From positions 15,783,485 to 15,800,984 of the forward strand of contig CM018914.1 in the NCBI GenBank assembly GCA_009663005.1: a stretch of 17,500 nucleotides of DNA. The letters run 5' to 3'. The translations under genes were made by a program, and so were the position numbers. The notes beneath the pieces are model-generated. The model ran no database searches. It was not told where the DNA came from and saw only the letters and a list, made by a program, of their open reading frames with translations. The stretch comes from Actinidia chinensis (Eukaryota; Streptophyta; Magnoliopsida; Ericales; Actinidiaceae). The stretch's first letter is position 1; each line of letters starts with the position of its first letter. Shown piece by piece: positions 1 to 9,869 of the stretch.

Positions 1-404
1 GTAGATTGAGGATCATGAACGAGGAATAATGGTCGCAAAGAGGAAAAAGAAGAAAGGAGCAAAAAAACAAAAACGGGAGGGATTCAAGACCAGCAGCACC
101 ATCCGTCCCTGATATAGAGCGATTCGCACTCTAATCGTTCGGGAGATCGTTTCCAGACATCAGTGACCGACACGAGTAAGGATAGCGTAGGACGCCCGAA
201 ACACCGAAGTTCGTCCTTCGTTTGAAAGGAGTTCAGTCTTCAGAATCTAGTTAAAATCGAGTAAGGGGGAGAAGGGGGGGGAGGATCCCCACAGAGCGAT
301 CAGATCGGGGCACGACAACAAGTCCACCCTCACAGAAGATTGAGATTTGGACGAAGGCTCGATGCATTAACATTGAAACAAATGCTCCAGAACTGTGGAC
401 ACTT
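1..404 (+). other. Outer element leader or gag N-terminal region, no readable protein
   Basis: No convincing reading frame is visible before the gag core. The stretch is purine-rich at 30-95 and has a G-rich run at 264-286 (five Gs, GAGAA, eight Gs, AGG). In Tat elements this place is taken by the leader and by a poorly conserved, charged gag N-terminus, and either would fit. No primer binding site was recognised, so the 5' LTR is taken to lie upstream of the window. Confidence 0.4.
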
Positions 405-1400
405 TATTTAGACAGACAATTCTCCATCACGAAAGGGTGGGAAAGGGATTGAGAGCTCAATCTCTTTGAAGTTCAAACTCTCTACCAGCTCGGCATTTAT
501 GAAGGAAAGACAGACCAATGGACCACCTGGACTCGTACAAAAAGCTAATGTCGCTCCAGGGTTGCTGGATTGAGGTCTGTGCAAAGCGTTCTCCGCCAAT
601 GAAAGGTCCGGCTAGGTCGTGGTTTCGAAACTATGTCGCCAGGAACCATAGAATCTTTTTTGGCGGATCTCAGCCGACTCTTTGTCGCCAATTTCATGAG
701 CTGCAGAGGGAAATCGACAGAAAGCAAGAAGAAATGCATTCTTACCATTCACCATCCACCAAAAAGAAAACGAGAGACTTGAAAGATTTAGTGAAACGGT
801 TCAATTAGGATTGATTGGAAGTTGAGGATCCCAAGCCAACAATGGTGATATCATGGCAATGATGGAAGGACTCGGACCTGGTCGCTGTTCGAATCCCTTT
901 CCAAAAAAACGGTTTTGAAACCTTTATCCGCACTCTAGAGCAAAGCCGACAGTTATATTGCCGCCAAAAGAGTTAGCCGAGGCCAAAGAAGGGGAAGAGG
1001 AAGGAGACGGAGAATAAGAGAACCAGAGAAGGAGAAGAGGAGGACAAATGAAGAGAGAGAGTGCGGGGGAAAAAAAAGGAAAAGAGAACAGGACCGGAGC
1101 CCGAGATCCAAACGGGCTCTAACGATAGGCGTCCTCGCAATTCCACCTCCACCGACCGAGTTTATTCTACCGCCACTCAAGCCCAGTTGCCCAAGTACTC
1201 TCGAAAATAAGCACGAAGAATTCGTCAAATGGCCCGGGAATATCAAGACTGGACCCCCAGAAGAGGAACATTGAACAAATATTGTGAATTCCACCGGGAC
1301 CCGGACCACACACAATACTGAGGACTGTTTTTAACAAAAAGAAACAAATTGTCGACCTCATTAAAGAGGGTTATTTGAGGAAATATGTCGTACTCGCCCA
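405..1400 (+). pseudogene. gag: Outer element gag, frameshifted
   Basis: Gag is the structural protein of the virus-like particle. The retrotransposon gag core is readable in pieces: [10 protein letters not shown] at 521-550, [11 protein letters not shown] at 604-636, then after a frame change [14 protein letters not shown] at about 652-695, [10 protein letters not shown] at 778-807 and MAMMEGL at 853-873. A strongly basic, Arg/Lys/Glu-rich stretch follows at 975-1090. A zinc-knuckle-like motif with Cys at 1283-1285, then E-F-H-R-D-P-D-H, and Cys at 1326-1328 comes next; one base is out of frame between the His and the last Cys. The order gag core, basic linker, knuckle matches Tat gag proteins. 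At least four frameshifts are needed to read it through, so no intact product is expected. The start is approximate. Confidence 0.85.
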
Positions 1401-2200
1401 CTGCCCACTCCCCAGAAAAGAAGGTCTACTTTGGCGACAACAAGACCAACTGTGAGCGAATTAAAAAACAATCATGGAGGTTTCGGACTCGGGCGGTTGG
1501 TTTATTAGACTTAATCCAGGAAAAGGCATGCCAGAAGTGCCCTTAAACCGGCCGAAAGAAGAGATCTACAAATCTTCCCGTCAGATGTTGCCGCCAACAC
1601 TCTCACCTTCAGCATGATGATTTGAGAGGCTACACCTACCCCACGACGATTGCATTGGTTGTCTCATCCGTTCATTGGCCCAATTTCAACCTCCAAGATT
1701 AATCGACAACGAAGAGCTCGGCGGAATATCTTTTCATTCAGCGTTCGAAAGAAGATGAAAAAATTGGGCTGGGACAAGTTGCACCTTTCCATACATCCCT
1801 GATCGGATTTGGAGGTGGGGGGAATATGACGGCACCCCTTGGGATGGATCAATTATTCAATAACCTGGGAATTGACCACCAGACCACCGTATGGCAGGAT
1901 TTTATTGTGTAGAGGCCCATCGCCTTATAATGCCCATCTGGGGGTGACCAACTTTAGGAAGGATAGGCGATCACCTCGACCATCACCTGAATGGAAGCTG
2001 AAGTTTCCCACCCCAATGGGATAGGAGGAAGAATAAAGGGCGATCAGAAAGTGGCCAGACATGCTCATTTCAGACATGAAGGTCGAGACCTCTTCAATTC
2101 CGCCCATCACAATAGCAAAAATGTAAACAGACCTAATGGCGACAACACAGAGGACTGGGAGGATGAGGTGGAACAACTTACCCTGGCAGACCCCAGAGAA
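1401..2200 (+). pseudogene. pro: Outer element aspartic protease region, frameshifted
   Basis: The retroviral-type aspartic protease cuts the gag-pol polyprotein. The catalytic region lies at 1699-1725, where L-I-D-N-E is followed, one frame over, by S-S-A-(D/E); this is the D-x-G-S-S-A-D-I block of Tat proteases with Glu in the Gly position. Supporting text is readable downstream: [15 protein letters not shown] at 1755-1799, a glycine-rich flap-like GFGGGG near 1804-1822, and PSPYNAHLG at 1918-1944. KGDQKVARHAHF at 2037-2072 matches the conserved K-G-D-Q-x-x-A-R segment that links protease to RT in this family. An acidic, Asn-rich stretch at 2100-2260 is the variable linker. Several frameshifts interrupt the domain. 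Confidence 0.75.
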
Positions 2201-2289
2201 GAAAACAATAACACCAAAGCCTCTGAAGAAATGTCCATATCTCCTTACATCCAGCATACCTGATCGCCATATCATTATTGGCACGGAAC

Positions 2290-3190
2290 TTACCAATGAG
2301 CTTCGTTTTCCGCCTTAAATAAACTTCTTGAAAGAGAACTCTGACGTATTGCCTGGTCACAAGGAGACGTTCCTGGATTGATCTTGAAATCGCCATGCAT
2401 AAGTGCTTCACCAACCCGAAACATTCTCTAGTTCGCAAAACAGCGAAAGAAGTTCTTTTTTTTTTTTTTTTTTTTGCCCTGAACGCCTAAAGTCATTGAA
2501 AGGGACGAAAAGTAAGTAATAAGCATCATCAGAGCTAATATCGTCCGAGAAAGCCCACTATCCGGATTGGTCGCCTCAAAAAGGAGGAAAATGGACGAAT
2601 GCGGTCAATTTCACTGAACCTCAATAAGGCTTGCCCAAAAGATAAAGACAATTTTTCCTTACCCGAAAAATCGAATAATAGTCGACGCCACCTCCAAGCA
2701 TGAACTGCCTGAGTTTAATGGGACGCCCTTCTCGGGGATATCACCAGATCAAAATGTACCCTCATGACATTGAGAAAACTTCTTTTATCACAGAACGGGG
2801 GCTTATATTGTTACAAAGTCATGCCATTCGGGTGAAGAACGCTGGGGGCGATGGCGACGTTGATAAGGTTAGTCAATAAGATTATTCAAGGGCAAATTTG
2901 GAAGACCAGGGAAGTGTACATAGAATGATATGATGGTCAAAAGTCTCCGATCATCCGATCACATCGCCCACCTTAAAAGAAGCATTTAGCAATCCTGCGT
3001 CGCCATCAGATGATTGTTGAATCTCCAAATGAATCTTTGGAGTGCCATCCGAGGAAATTTTTAGGATTTGGTCACCAAGCGTGGAATCGAGGTAAACACG
3101 GATCAAATTCCAAGCCCTAAACCGTGTGATGAGCTCACCTAGAATTATTGGAGAAGTACAGTAGTGACGGGGCGGAGTAGCCGCCCTAAC
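2290..3190 (+). pseudogene. pol: Outer element reverse transcriptase, frameshifted
   Basis: RT copies the element RNA into DNA. The N-terminal part gives ELRIAWSQGDVPG-like text near 2335-2380. LNKACPKD at 2619-2642 is the finger motif of Tat RTs (usual form D-L-N-K-A-C-P-K-D). GLYCYKVMPFG at 2799-2831 is the conserved block before the active site. The active site V-Y-I-D-D-M-M-V-K-S lies at 2914-2945 but carries one extra A inside it, which shifts the frame. LRRHQM (about 2995-3012) and RKFLGFG (about 3053-3074) are the thumb and C-terminal blocks. A run of 20 Ts at 2456-2475 interrupts the N-terminal part. All major RT blocks are present in order, but not in one frame. Confidence 0.86.
2456..2475 (+). 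repeat. Run of 20 Ts inside the outer RT
   Basis: Twenty consecutive Ts sit inside otherwise readable RT coding sequence. The text before (FAKQRKKF) and after (a degenerate V-I-E block) belongs to the same domain, so the run looks like expansion of a short TTT or TTC codon. Replication slippage, reverse-transcription slippage or a base-calling error are all possible. Confidence 0.8.
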
Positions 3191-3199
3191 AGATTGTCT

Positions 3200-3511
3200 C
3201 CAACTCTACAGACAAGTGCCTCCCATCTTAGAATCTCTGAGGAAAAAAAGCCAGACATCCAAATGGAACGAGGAATCGAAAATGAGATTCCAACAGCTGA
3301 CTTGATTGAAAAAGTATCTCGGGTCTCCGCCTTACTCACAGTCCCACCACGGCGAAGATCTTTTACATATATTATCTATATCGCCAGCAGCCCGCAGTGA
3401 GTGATGGCTCATCCGGGAAGAAGGATCAGGTCCAAAGACCAATATATTACGTTAGCAAAGTCTTAATGGTGCAGAGGCCAGATATCCGAAATCGAAAAAA
3501 CTAGCCTCGCC
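3200..3511 (+). pseudogene. pol: Outer element RNase H, first half, cut by the inner element
   Basis: RNase H removes the RNA strand of the RNA-DNA hybrid. TDKCLPFLRISEEKK-type text at about 3208-3251 is the RT to RNase H connection (usual form K-C-L-P-F-F-K-I-L). Further on the text reads IYIASSPQ at 3376-3399, Y-V-S-K-V-L in mixed frames at 3449-3468, then EIEKTSLA at 3488-3511. The last motif is the conserved Y-x-E-I-E-K block. It stops exactly where the inner LTR begins, and the missing R-K-L-R-S-L-F-Q-A-H block is found on the far side at about 14200. Reading frames change several times. Confidence 0.82.
3507..3511. repeat. Possible left target-site duplication, imperfect
   Basis: The five bases before the left LTR are TCGCC; the five after the right LTR (14181-14185) are CCCCC. 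Integration of this family normally leaves an identical 5-base duplication. Three of five bases agree, so this is the best placement at these LTR ends but not a clean duplication. Base errors or a slightly wrong LTR end could explain the mismatch. Confidence 0.3.
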
Positions 3512-4522
3512 TGTTCGCTCCCAGAAGTGAAGTCTGTACGCAAGTGTACGGGTCGCGAAGTAAGTATAAAAACTCGAAGTACGAGTACGATCCCACAAAA
3601 AAAACAATTGCCAAGGTGACAAACAAGAAGATGACCAAACACTACAATGCAATCCTAACTAAAGTCTACTTATGCTTCAAAAATTAAAATAAAAATAAAA
3701 AGAATTGATTTTGGATTTTTGATGAGGTTTGAACTAAAAATTTAAATAACTAAAATAAAAACAACGAATTAATGGTAAATAAAAAGAAACTCAAATCGAG
3801 GATCTAGTCAACGAGTTCTCGGATTACCAATGAGAGCATATTATAACTCAATCTTCGGACTATTCTGGAGTCTTGGATCGGAAAATTTAACTTTTAAAGC
3901 CAAACAGTCTTACTTACTTTACCGCTAAATAAATTGGTTTGTTATGATCTCAAAAGGAGTTGCATCATCGATTCGCATCACAAAGATGTTATTCAGACAT
4001 TATGGACTCCCAAGTTTCAAAAGAATTAACTCTATTTTGTTAAATCATGGTTAGTTGGCATCATCGATTCCGAAAAAAAACACGATGTTTATCGAACATA
4101 ATAGGACTCCAAGTTTTCGAAAGTATTTAGATGAGAAAAAGATGAAGATAAAAATTCTAGAAAGATCTAACGGTGATGAAAATAAATTACTCCATTGTTC
4201 ATCCTTGATTCCCGATTGATTTCAACAAATCGATCCCAAGTAAAGAAAATAGCACTCTGACTAGGGGTAATAAACGAATATCTAACTATGAATGCATTCT
4301 AATTTAAATAACTAATCTAAAGATATAAAACCAAGATAATAAATCACCACCAGGAAAAACTGAAAAAAACAATGAGTGAATGACTAAAAAAAACTTTAAT
4401 TAATTAAAACAAAATAAGACATTTAATGTAAACTCCCAGTACAAGAAATAATGAAGAACCTTGAAAAATAACTTAGAGGCTGAGGAAAAACCCTAGAAAA
4501 TCCGTCCCCCTTGTCAAAAAGA

Positions 4523-4544
4523 TATAAAGATATATATATATAGG
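4523..4544 (-). promoter_or_regulatory. TATA-rich promoter core in the 3' LTR
   Basis: On the minus strand this reads as a CCTATATATATATATCTTTA block, the only strong TATA-box candidate in the LTR, and it is kept in the other LTR at 13598-13617. It would place about 530 bases of U3 upstream (higher coordinates) and roughly 1 kb of R-U5 downstream. The transcription start itself cannot be seen. Confidence 0.55.
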
Positions 4545-4600
4545 TACTCCAAAATTCGAGTCCCTAAACAGATTAGGAATCTTCCCAGGATTTGCTGGCA

Positions 4601-4865
4601 TTCGAACGCCAACTTCCTTCATTCAATTGATAGTACGAATGCTTTTAGTTACAAAAAATCTCTGCTTTTTCTTTTTGGCGTTCGAAAGCTTAGCCAAAAC
4701 ACAAAACTTTTTTCAGTCTCGTATTTTCAAACTGTACAGAGAGCGTTCGAACTCTTTCATTCAGCTCTCGCACTTTTCGAATGAAGCAGAGGCGTTGAAC
4801 AGTATTCATAAATTTCCCCTTTGCGTTGAACCCAAGATTCTCATGGTTGGTGTGGCGTGTTCGAA
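4601..4865. repeat. TTCGAA palindrome cluster in U3 of the 3' LTR
   Basis: Exact TTCGAA occurs at 4601, 4681, 4746, 4776 and 4860, with near matches such as GTACGAATG near 4632. The motifs sit in loosely repeated 30-80 base units, often as GCGTTCGAA or TTTTCGAA. The cluster lies just upstream of the TATA-rich core for minus-strand transcription, where enhancer elements of an LTR are expected. The matching cluster in the other LTR has seven exact copies. Confidence 0.7.
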
Positions 4866-5075
4866 AGTTCAACGGTAAATTGAACCTTTTTTCTCATTAC
4901 TTCGTGGTACTTGTTTATGGTTCAATTCTTCGTCTTTATCAACATAAACCTACAATGAACTCAAAACGCCATACGTAGAATGTACGATAAATTAAATGTT
5001 AAACTAAATTAGGGCAACTTAGGTCGATTAAAACGGCGTGTTGTTTGGACCACCAATTATGCAGTCCAATTCACA

Positions 5076-5092
5076 CCCCCAACTAACCTTTG
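5076..5092 (-). other. Polypurine tract of the inner element
   Basis: On the minus strand this is CAAAGGTTAGTTGGGGG followed directly by TGTGAATTGG, the first bases of the 3' LTR. A G-run ending against the LTR TG is the usual plus-strand primer of Ty3/Gypsy elements. CTAAC and GTTAG at 5083-5087 and 5092-5096 can pair as a small hairpin beside it. The neighbouring minus-strand word GCTAGGGACTAAC is also familiar from Athila 3' ends. Confidence 0.75.
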
Positions 5093-6738
5093 TTAGTCCC
5101 TAGCAAATTAGATAAAAACAAAAGATAACTATCCTTTCGTAAGAGTCCCGAATGCATTTAGCGTATGCATCAAGCCTTTTTAAAAACCCAGGTTTCACCT
5201 AGTGGAACGAGTGGGTGTCTCGTTGAGGGTTTCCAGTGATGATACCACAAACATCACATCATGCAATTGTATCAAAAAATTTAACAATAGTTCTCAACAT
5301 GAATACAATGCAGCAATAGCAATTCAAACCAACTCAATATGCCAAGCAATCTACCAAACCGGTCAAGTGCAATATAAACGAGAGATTCAAATTTTTTTTT
5401 GTGACGTGATAGAGTCATATTTTCCAAATTTCAACCATTACCACACCATACAAAACCTACAGCCTCGATTCAAAACTCACAAGTCATTATACTCTCAATA
5501 ATAGAACCCAAAGTTTCTCCAAGGGATGCTCGTTATATGAGTAAGTGTTGAAATAAATTCTAATAGAGTAATCCCAATTTCAACAACCGCAAGATGTAAA
5601 GTATGTATCGAATGGCATAGCTTCATGAAAGATGTTTACCCATTAATGCCCAGTTGTGGAATTTGACTTGGGGCTTAAGCAAGAATTCGAATTATGCATC
5701 CGGATATTTACGGCCCATGCGAGTGAAGAAGGAATAGTCCAAGAAAAAGAAAAATAGAGGAATCAAGTGGTAAATAATCTCAACATATGCATGGCTACTA
5801 CAAGCCAACTAATTAAACACATACACTTCAAACTCCTCTTTTTTCATAGTTTCCAACTTTGAACTCTTTTTTTTTTTTTTTTGAATTCCCCCTTCTTGTC
5901 CGTTCTTTCTCAACTTCAAAAATTACCTCCAAACAAGCGTTCTTTTAGAGATTTTTTTTTTATGCATTACCGAAAAGAATACAGAAGAAAAGGAAGATAT
6001 GTATGAATTAGGCCTAATGTAAGGAAAATCCAGGAAATGAATGTAAATCATGTAAAAGGTGTCAAAAATCTAACTCATTCACACGAACATGTAAACAAAT
6101 TCAAAAAATTGAAGCTATTCAAACAATGGAAGTTCAATAAATTTTCTTGAAAGTAAAGGTAAAAATCGCTCACAAAAAAATGGATTCATGGCCTAAAGCT
6201 CACAAGGTATCAATCTCCACTTTATGGAGCAGGTTCATGTAGACTTTGAAAAACACGACTCTCAGTGCGCAGTGTAAGTTATCATCTCTCTCTATATATA
6301 CACCCACCAATAAGGTATCACGCATTGCAAGACTGAATTTGAATGATATCCGCTTAAAAATTGTGTTATGCCCAAAGTTACTAATTGCTTCAACTACCTT
6401 GGAAACGAAAACACAATTGATTCAGTTATGGTTCCCAAAAAATTAAGAATTCTCAAACACATCCCAATATACGAAAAAATCAGATTATAACCATGGAATG
6501 TTGAAGACTTCACATGAAATTGAAGGCACCAAGAGACAACAAACCTTCTTTGGCTTGACATGATAATGAACCCTGTTTTTTTTTTTTTAATAAATAATAA
6601 ATAAATCCTAAAATAAAAACGACTACGACTCCCCCCCAACAAAGACGAGCATCTCCGAAATGCGAAGAAAACCAAAATAATTAAAAAAAAAACTAGACCT
6701 ACGAACTCTATGTACACAAAACCGACCAAACATTCTTT
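5093..6738 (-). other. 3' non-coding region of the inner element, no envelope-like gene seen
   Basis: This AT-rich stretch of about 1.6 kb lies between the integrase C-terminus and the polypurine tract, the place where some Athila elements carry an envelope-like ORF. I found no ORF with signal peptide, transmembrane and coiled-coil order. The longest minus-strand frame (6394-6729) partly overlaps the pol end and gets its hydrophobic run from A/T homopolymers. There is a 16-base T run at 5867-5882, a T-rich run at 6577-6588, and on the minus strand a second G-rich tract (TTTGTTGGGGGGGAGTC) at 6629-6645. Confidence 0.6.
6629..6645 (-). other. Second G-rich, polypurine-like tract just after pol
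   Basis: On the minus strand this reads CTTTGTTGGGGGGGAGTC, similar to the true polypurine tract near 5076-5092 (AGTTGGGGG). It lies about 100 bases after the end of the integrase text. It could be an internal polypurine tract that primes a second plus-strand start, or simply a G-rich 3' UTR word common in this lineage. No test is possible from sequence alone. Confidence 0.35.
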
Positions 6739-7970
6739 GACAAATTAACTCGGAACTGCGGTGGATCGTGTAGATCCACACACTAAACCTCTCTTGTCTC
6801 CAGCTCAAAGATAAGGCTTCAAACGATGCCCATTGACTTAAAACACACTTCCGTTTCTCGGATTCCGTTTTCAAGCGCACCATGAGATGAAAAATTGGCA
6901 TGCACCACCAAAAAGGTCCGAGACCAACGACTTTGAAGTTTTCCCGGAAATAAATGCAAACGGGGAGTTGGGAGTTTTATACAAAAGCACCTTTTGACCC
7001 ACTTTTTTTGGAATGATTGCGCACAATTAATTGACATGCAACAGATTTCATCTTGGCTTTTGAGATTCTGGAGTTTTCTATTGCATCATTCTGTTTCCTC
7101 TAATTCATTCAGTTTGCAAACGGACGTTAATGTCCCCGCCCTCCTCAAGATCATGTTAAATTGGCGAATGGCCTAATATGCTTTGTGCTCAATTTCAACT
7201 GGGAGATAGAGGGACACGCTTTTCCATACTAATCCTATATGGGGGAGGATCCTCAAATGGTTTTGTATGCAGTCTATATGCCCATAATACAATCCCACCA
7301 ATCGCAAAGACAATCTTTCGGTTGGGGTTGTGTAACAGGTTTTCTCAAGGACTGTTTGATTCCCATTTGCCAACTCAATTGACCATTGGGTTGAGGATGG
7401 TTAAGGTGTGCCAACTTTATGAATAACTCCATATTTGGCATGAGGAGTCCTATGGGTCTATTACAAAAATGGGACCCCCATCGCTAATAATAGCTCGGGG
7501 CATGCCAATCTAGCAAAAAAAATGTATTTCTTCAAAACTTGACCACAACAGCATGTGGTTCATTGGACGACTTGGTATACTTCTACCCACTGGATACGTT
7601 AAGCTATGGCCACTAGAATGTATAGATATCCACACGAATTAGGAAAAAAAAGGGCCCATGAAGTCAAAAAAATTTACCCCAACAATAGAAACCTCAAGAT
7701 AAGATGGGGGTTGTATAAGAGGAATCATGTTCGTTTAGATAGGACTCCTAATCGTTGGCATCTATGCATGACGTACAAAAAGTATGGGACATCACGGAAC
7801 ATGGTGAGGCCAATAAAAATCACTTTGCAAAATTTTGGCCGCAGTTTTTCATGAAGAACAAGTCCCCCACATGCTTGGAATGACAAAAACTCTAAAAGCC
7901 TCTTCACCTCATCATAGGAATGCCACCGAGTATTATATGATTTGTCAGGACAATACTTAAACAAATACGG
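6739..7970 (-). pseudogene. pol: Inner element integrase, frameshifted
   Basis: Integrase inserts the DNA copy into the host genome. Reading right to left, the N-terminal zinc domain gives IFKYCPD-like text at about 7940-7964, DEVKRLLEFL, QACGG and ending CQRLG near 7745-7760. The catalytic core follows: first Asp at 7663-7665 in F-D-F-M-G-P, second Asp at 7480-7482 in a S-D-G-G-like block with H-F-C-N-R-P, and Glu at 7374-7376 after N-G-Q. The spacing from second Asp to Glu is about 35 codons, as in DDE integrases. VEIEHKAY at 7173-7199 and LHLFPGKLQSRWS at about 6921-6960 are the Athila C-terminal blocks. Frames change many times. All three catalytic residues remain readable. Confidence 0.85.
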
Positions 7971-8664
7971 ATTTCCCAGAAAAAATACCCAAATGCCTAA
8001 AAAAACTTTTTCCTATCCATACTAGAACAGTGGTAAAGGAATTCTACGGTGGCCAAGTATGGCAATGTCTGCAAACCATGGTAATGCAGGTGTGTATGAG
8101 CCGTGATTTGAAAACAGTGCCATCAGAAAGTACTCATAATCGAAAGAAGAGTGTCGGTGGCCTCCCCATTCGAGGAGCCTTGACAGATGGTCAGCTACAT
8201 ATTTTTCGACTCCTTATTATCTTTGATTCAATATTAAACTCTTGCAGTAACAGAATCCACCTAATGAGGTCGTGCTTGCATCGGGTTTAGTCAAAAAGGA
8301 TACGTCAGTGCGGAATGATCAGTATATATAATAACAAGTGGATCCGACAAGTATGACTAAAACTTATCGAGGCCAAAAGACCACAGCAAGCAATTCTTTT
8401 TCGGTGGGTGGTATAGTTCAATGGGCATCATTAAGTGTTTGCTAGCATAGTTAAATGACAGGGGTTTCTTCCTCATCTATGTCCCAAAAACAGGCTCCAC
8501 TGCATAATCACTCGCATCACACACAGATCAAAATGGTAAAGACAAACGGTGGGTGATCGAATAAGTGGTGGCAGTGGTGAGAAGACCCTAAGTTTATCAA
8601 AGGCTTCTTGACAGTGTGGTGTCCACTCAAAAGGTACATCTAATGAAAGCAAGTGACACACCAA
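7971..8664 (-). pseudogene. pol: Inner element RNase H, frameshifted
   Basis: The RT to RNase H junction reads VPFEWTPHCQEAFDKL at about 8590-8637, the conserved F-x-W-T-x-x-C-Q-x-A-F block. Further down, at about 8490-8560, an L-x-x-D-L-C-V-M-R-like segment stands where the family has L-M-C-D-A-S-D-Y-A-V-G-A-V-L-G; the catalytic Asp region is distorted by frameshifts. Between 8470 and 7971 the frame is too broken to follow closely. The domain sits directly between RT and integrase, as expected. Confidence 0.72.
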
Positions 8665-9620
8665 TGGTCTGAAGAAGCACTAAATCCTCAATGGAAGCGA
8701 CGATAGAATCCGGCATGCCCTAAAAAAGATCTAAATATTTCACACACTTAGGAAATAGGTAGATGTTGAATCAAATTCTTACTTTTGCTTTATCTACCTC
8801 TATCCCTTTGACCCTCGACACAATATGCCCAAGAACAAACCCTTGCGTTACCATGAAGTGACACTTCTCCAATTAAAACCAGGGACTTTCTTCACATCCT
8901 TCTTCAAGACACACGACTAAATGCTCATAAACATGATTCAAAGATCCCAATACACAGAGAAAATGTTCGTCCATGAATACCCAAGAATATTTGCAACATG
9001 TCACTTAAAAATTGAACAATCATGATCTTGAAAAGTGGGCCGGTACATTGCATAGACCAAAGGCATCTCCTATAAGCATAAGTGCCAAAAAGGAATGTGA
9101 ATGTGTCTTATCTTGCTCCTCTAAAGCACCTCAATCTGATTGTACCCAGAGACCCATCTAAAAAACAATAATATGCCGGCTTGCAAACGACTTCTAAGAT
9201 AATCCAAAAAAGAAAGAAGTGGGAAATGGTCTTTCCTAAGTAGCAAACCATTCAACTTCCCGGGAATCTTAACACATTCGCATCCAGTTTGGACTCTAGT
9301 TGGCACAGCTCATTAATGCTCATCTTTACCACCACCCCTGACTTCTTAGGAACACTTGGGTTGGACTCACCCACTTAGAATCAGAAAATTGGGATATGCA
9401 TACCCGAATCAAGAAGTTCAGCACTTCTCCTAACAGCCTCTTCATATTGGGATTTAAACGCCTTTGCATGGACGCACAGGTTAGACTCCTCTTCCAGTTA
9501 AATATGATGAGTGACACATGAGTGGACTAATATCGTAAAGATCCGTATTGCCACCTAATGAATTCTTATGCCCCTAAGTATTTGCAACAAAGATTCCGTT
9601 TGACCTTCAGTTAGGCTGAG
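8665..9620 (-). pseudogene. pol: Inner element reverse transcriptase, frameshifted
   Basis: The RT entry block is clear: RRLNPNMK near 9440-9463, then ISQFSDSKWVSPTQV at 9350-9395, the Athila P-I-S-D-S-x-W-V-S-P-x-Q motif. PTRVQTG and RKDHFPL (9225-9303) and VSGYNQIEVL (9124-9153) follow. The active site is at 8963-8980 and reads V-F-M-D-E instead of V-F-M-D-D, next to an indel. KCHFMV, GHIVS and KGIEVDKAKV (about 8780-8880) and GHAGFYRRF (about 8690-8720) complete the palm and thumb in family order. Several frame changes separate the blocks. Confidence 0.88.
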
Positions 9621-9869
9621 GATATGACAACAGTACAGAAATCACCTTCTAAGAAAACGCATACTAAGTGTAGATGCAGAGGTTTTCTTTTCGGAATTGG
9701 TTGGTTTTACTTCAGATGAAACAGGTTAACCATACTTGAGTGCAAGAGGTTCAAAAGTTGGGGTCCAAGACCCACATGCAAAACAGGCTCACCTCTTTAC
9801 CCACAATAGATTGCATCCTAAAACCCTACACTGTTCAGATTCCATTGGTCATGGGGGCATCCAAACTAG

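Larger units (their letters stand above)
3512..5075 (-). repeat. 3' LTR of the inner Athila element
   Basis: This stretch matches 12573-14180 over its whole length in the same orientation. It begins TGTTCGCTCCCAGAA on the plus strand, against TGATCGCTCCCAGAA in the other copy, and ends ...CCAATTCACA next to the polypurine tract. Long shared blocks include GAATTGATTTTGGATTTTTG near 3701 and 12770 and ACTATTCTGGAGTCTTGGAT near 3860 and 12930. It is 1564 bases long against 1608; one 35-base segment of the right copy is absent and the remaining differences are mostly single-base indels. The sequence near 3535-3600, the U5 end beside the PBS in the other copy, has the CAAGTGTACGG and TACGATCCCACA words that I recognise from Athila LTR ends. 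Confidence 0.92.

Noticed and set aside
953..1315. Minus-strand ORF of 120 residues opposite gag
   Set aside because: It is the shadow of the purine-rich basic linker of gag, giving Leu/Phe/Ser-rich text without domain motifs.
1925..2296. Minus-strand ORF of 123 residues opposite the protease region
   Set aside because: The plus strand there carries recognisable protease and linker motifs, so the antisense frame is a shadow.
3512..5075. Reading the left LTR as the 5' LTR of a plus-strand element
   Set aside because: The tRNA-Asp-type primer binding site lies inside the right LTR in minus orientation, and all internal coding motifs are on the minus strand.
5202..5501. Plus-strand ORF of 99 residues in the 3' region of the inner element
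   Set aside because: It is antisense to the element, Asn/Gln/Ile-rich from AT-rich DNA, and has no recognisable domain.
6394..6729. Minus-strand 111-residue hydrophobic ORF that resembles an envelope membrane segment
   Set aside because: The hydrophobic run is encoded by T-rich homopolymers on the minus strand and it overlaps the end of the integrase text; no signal peptide, cysteine pattern or coiled coil follows.
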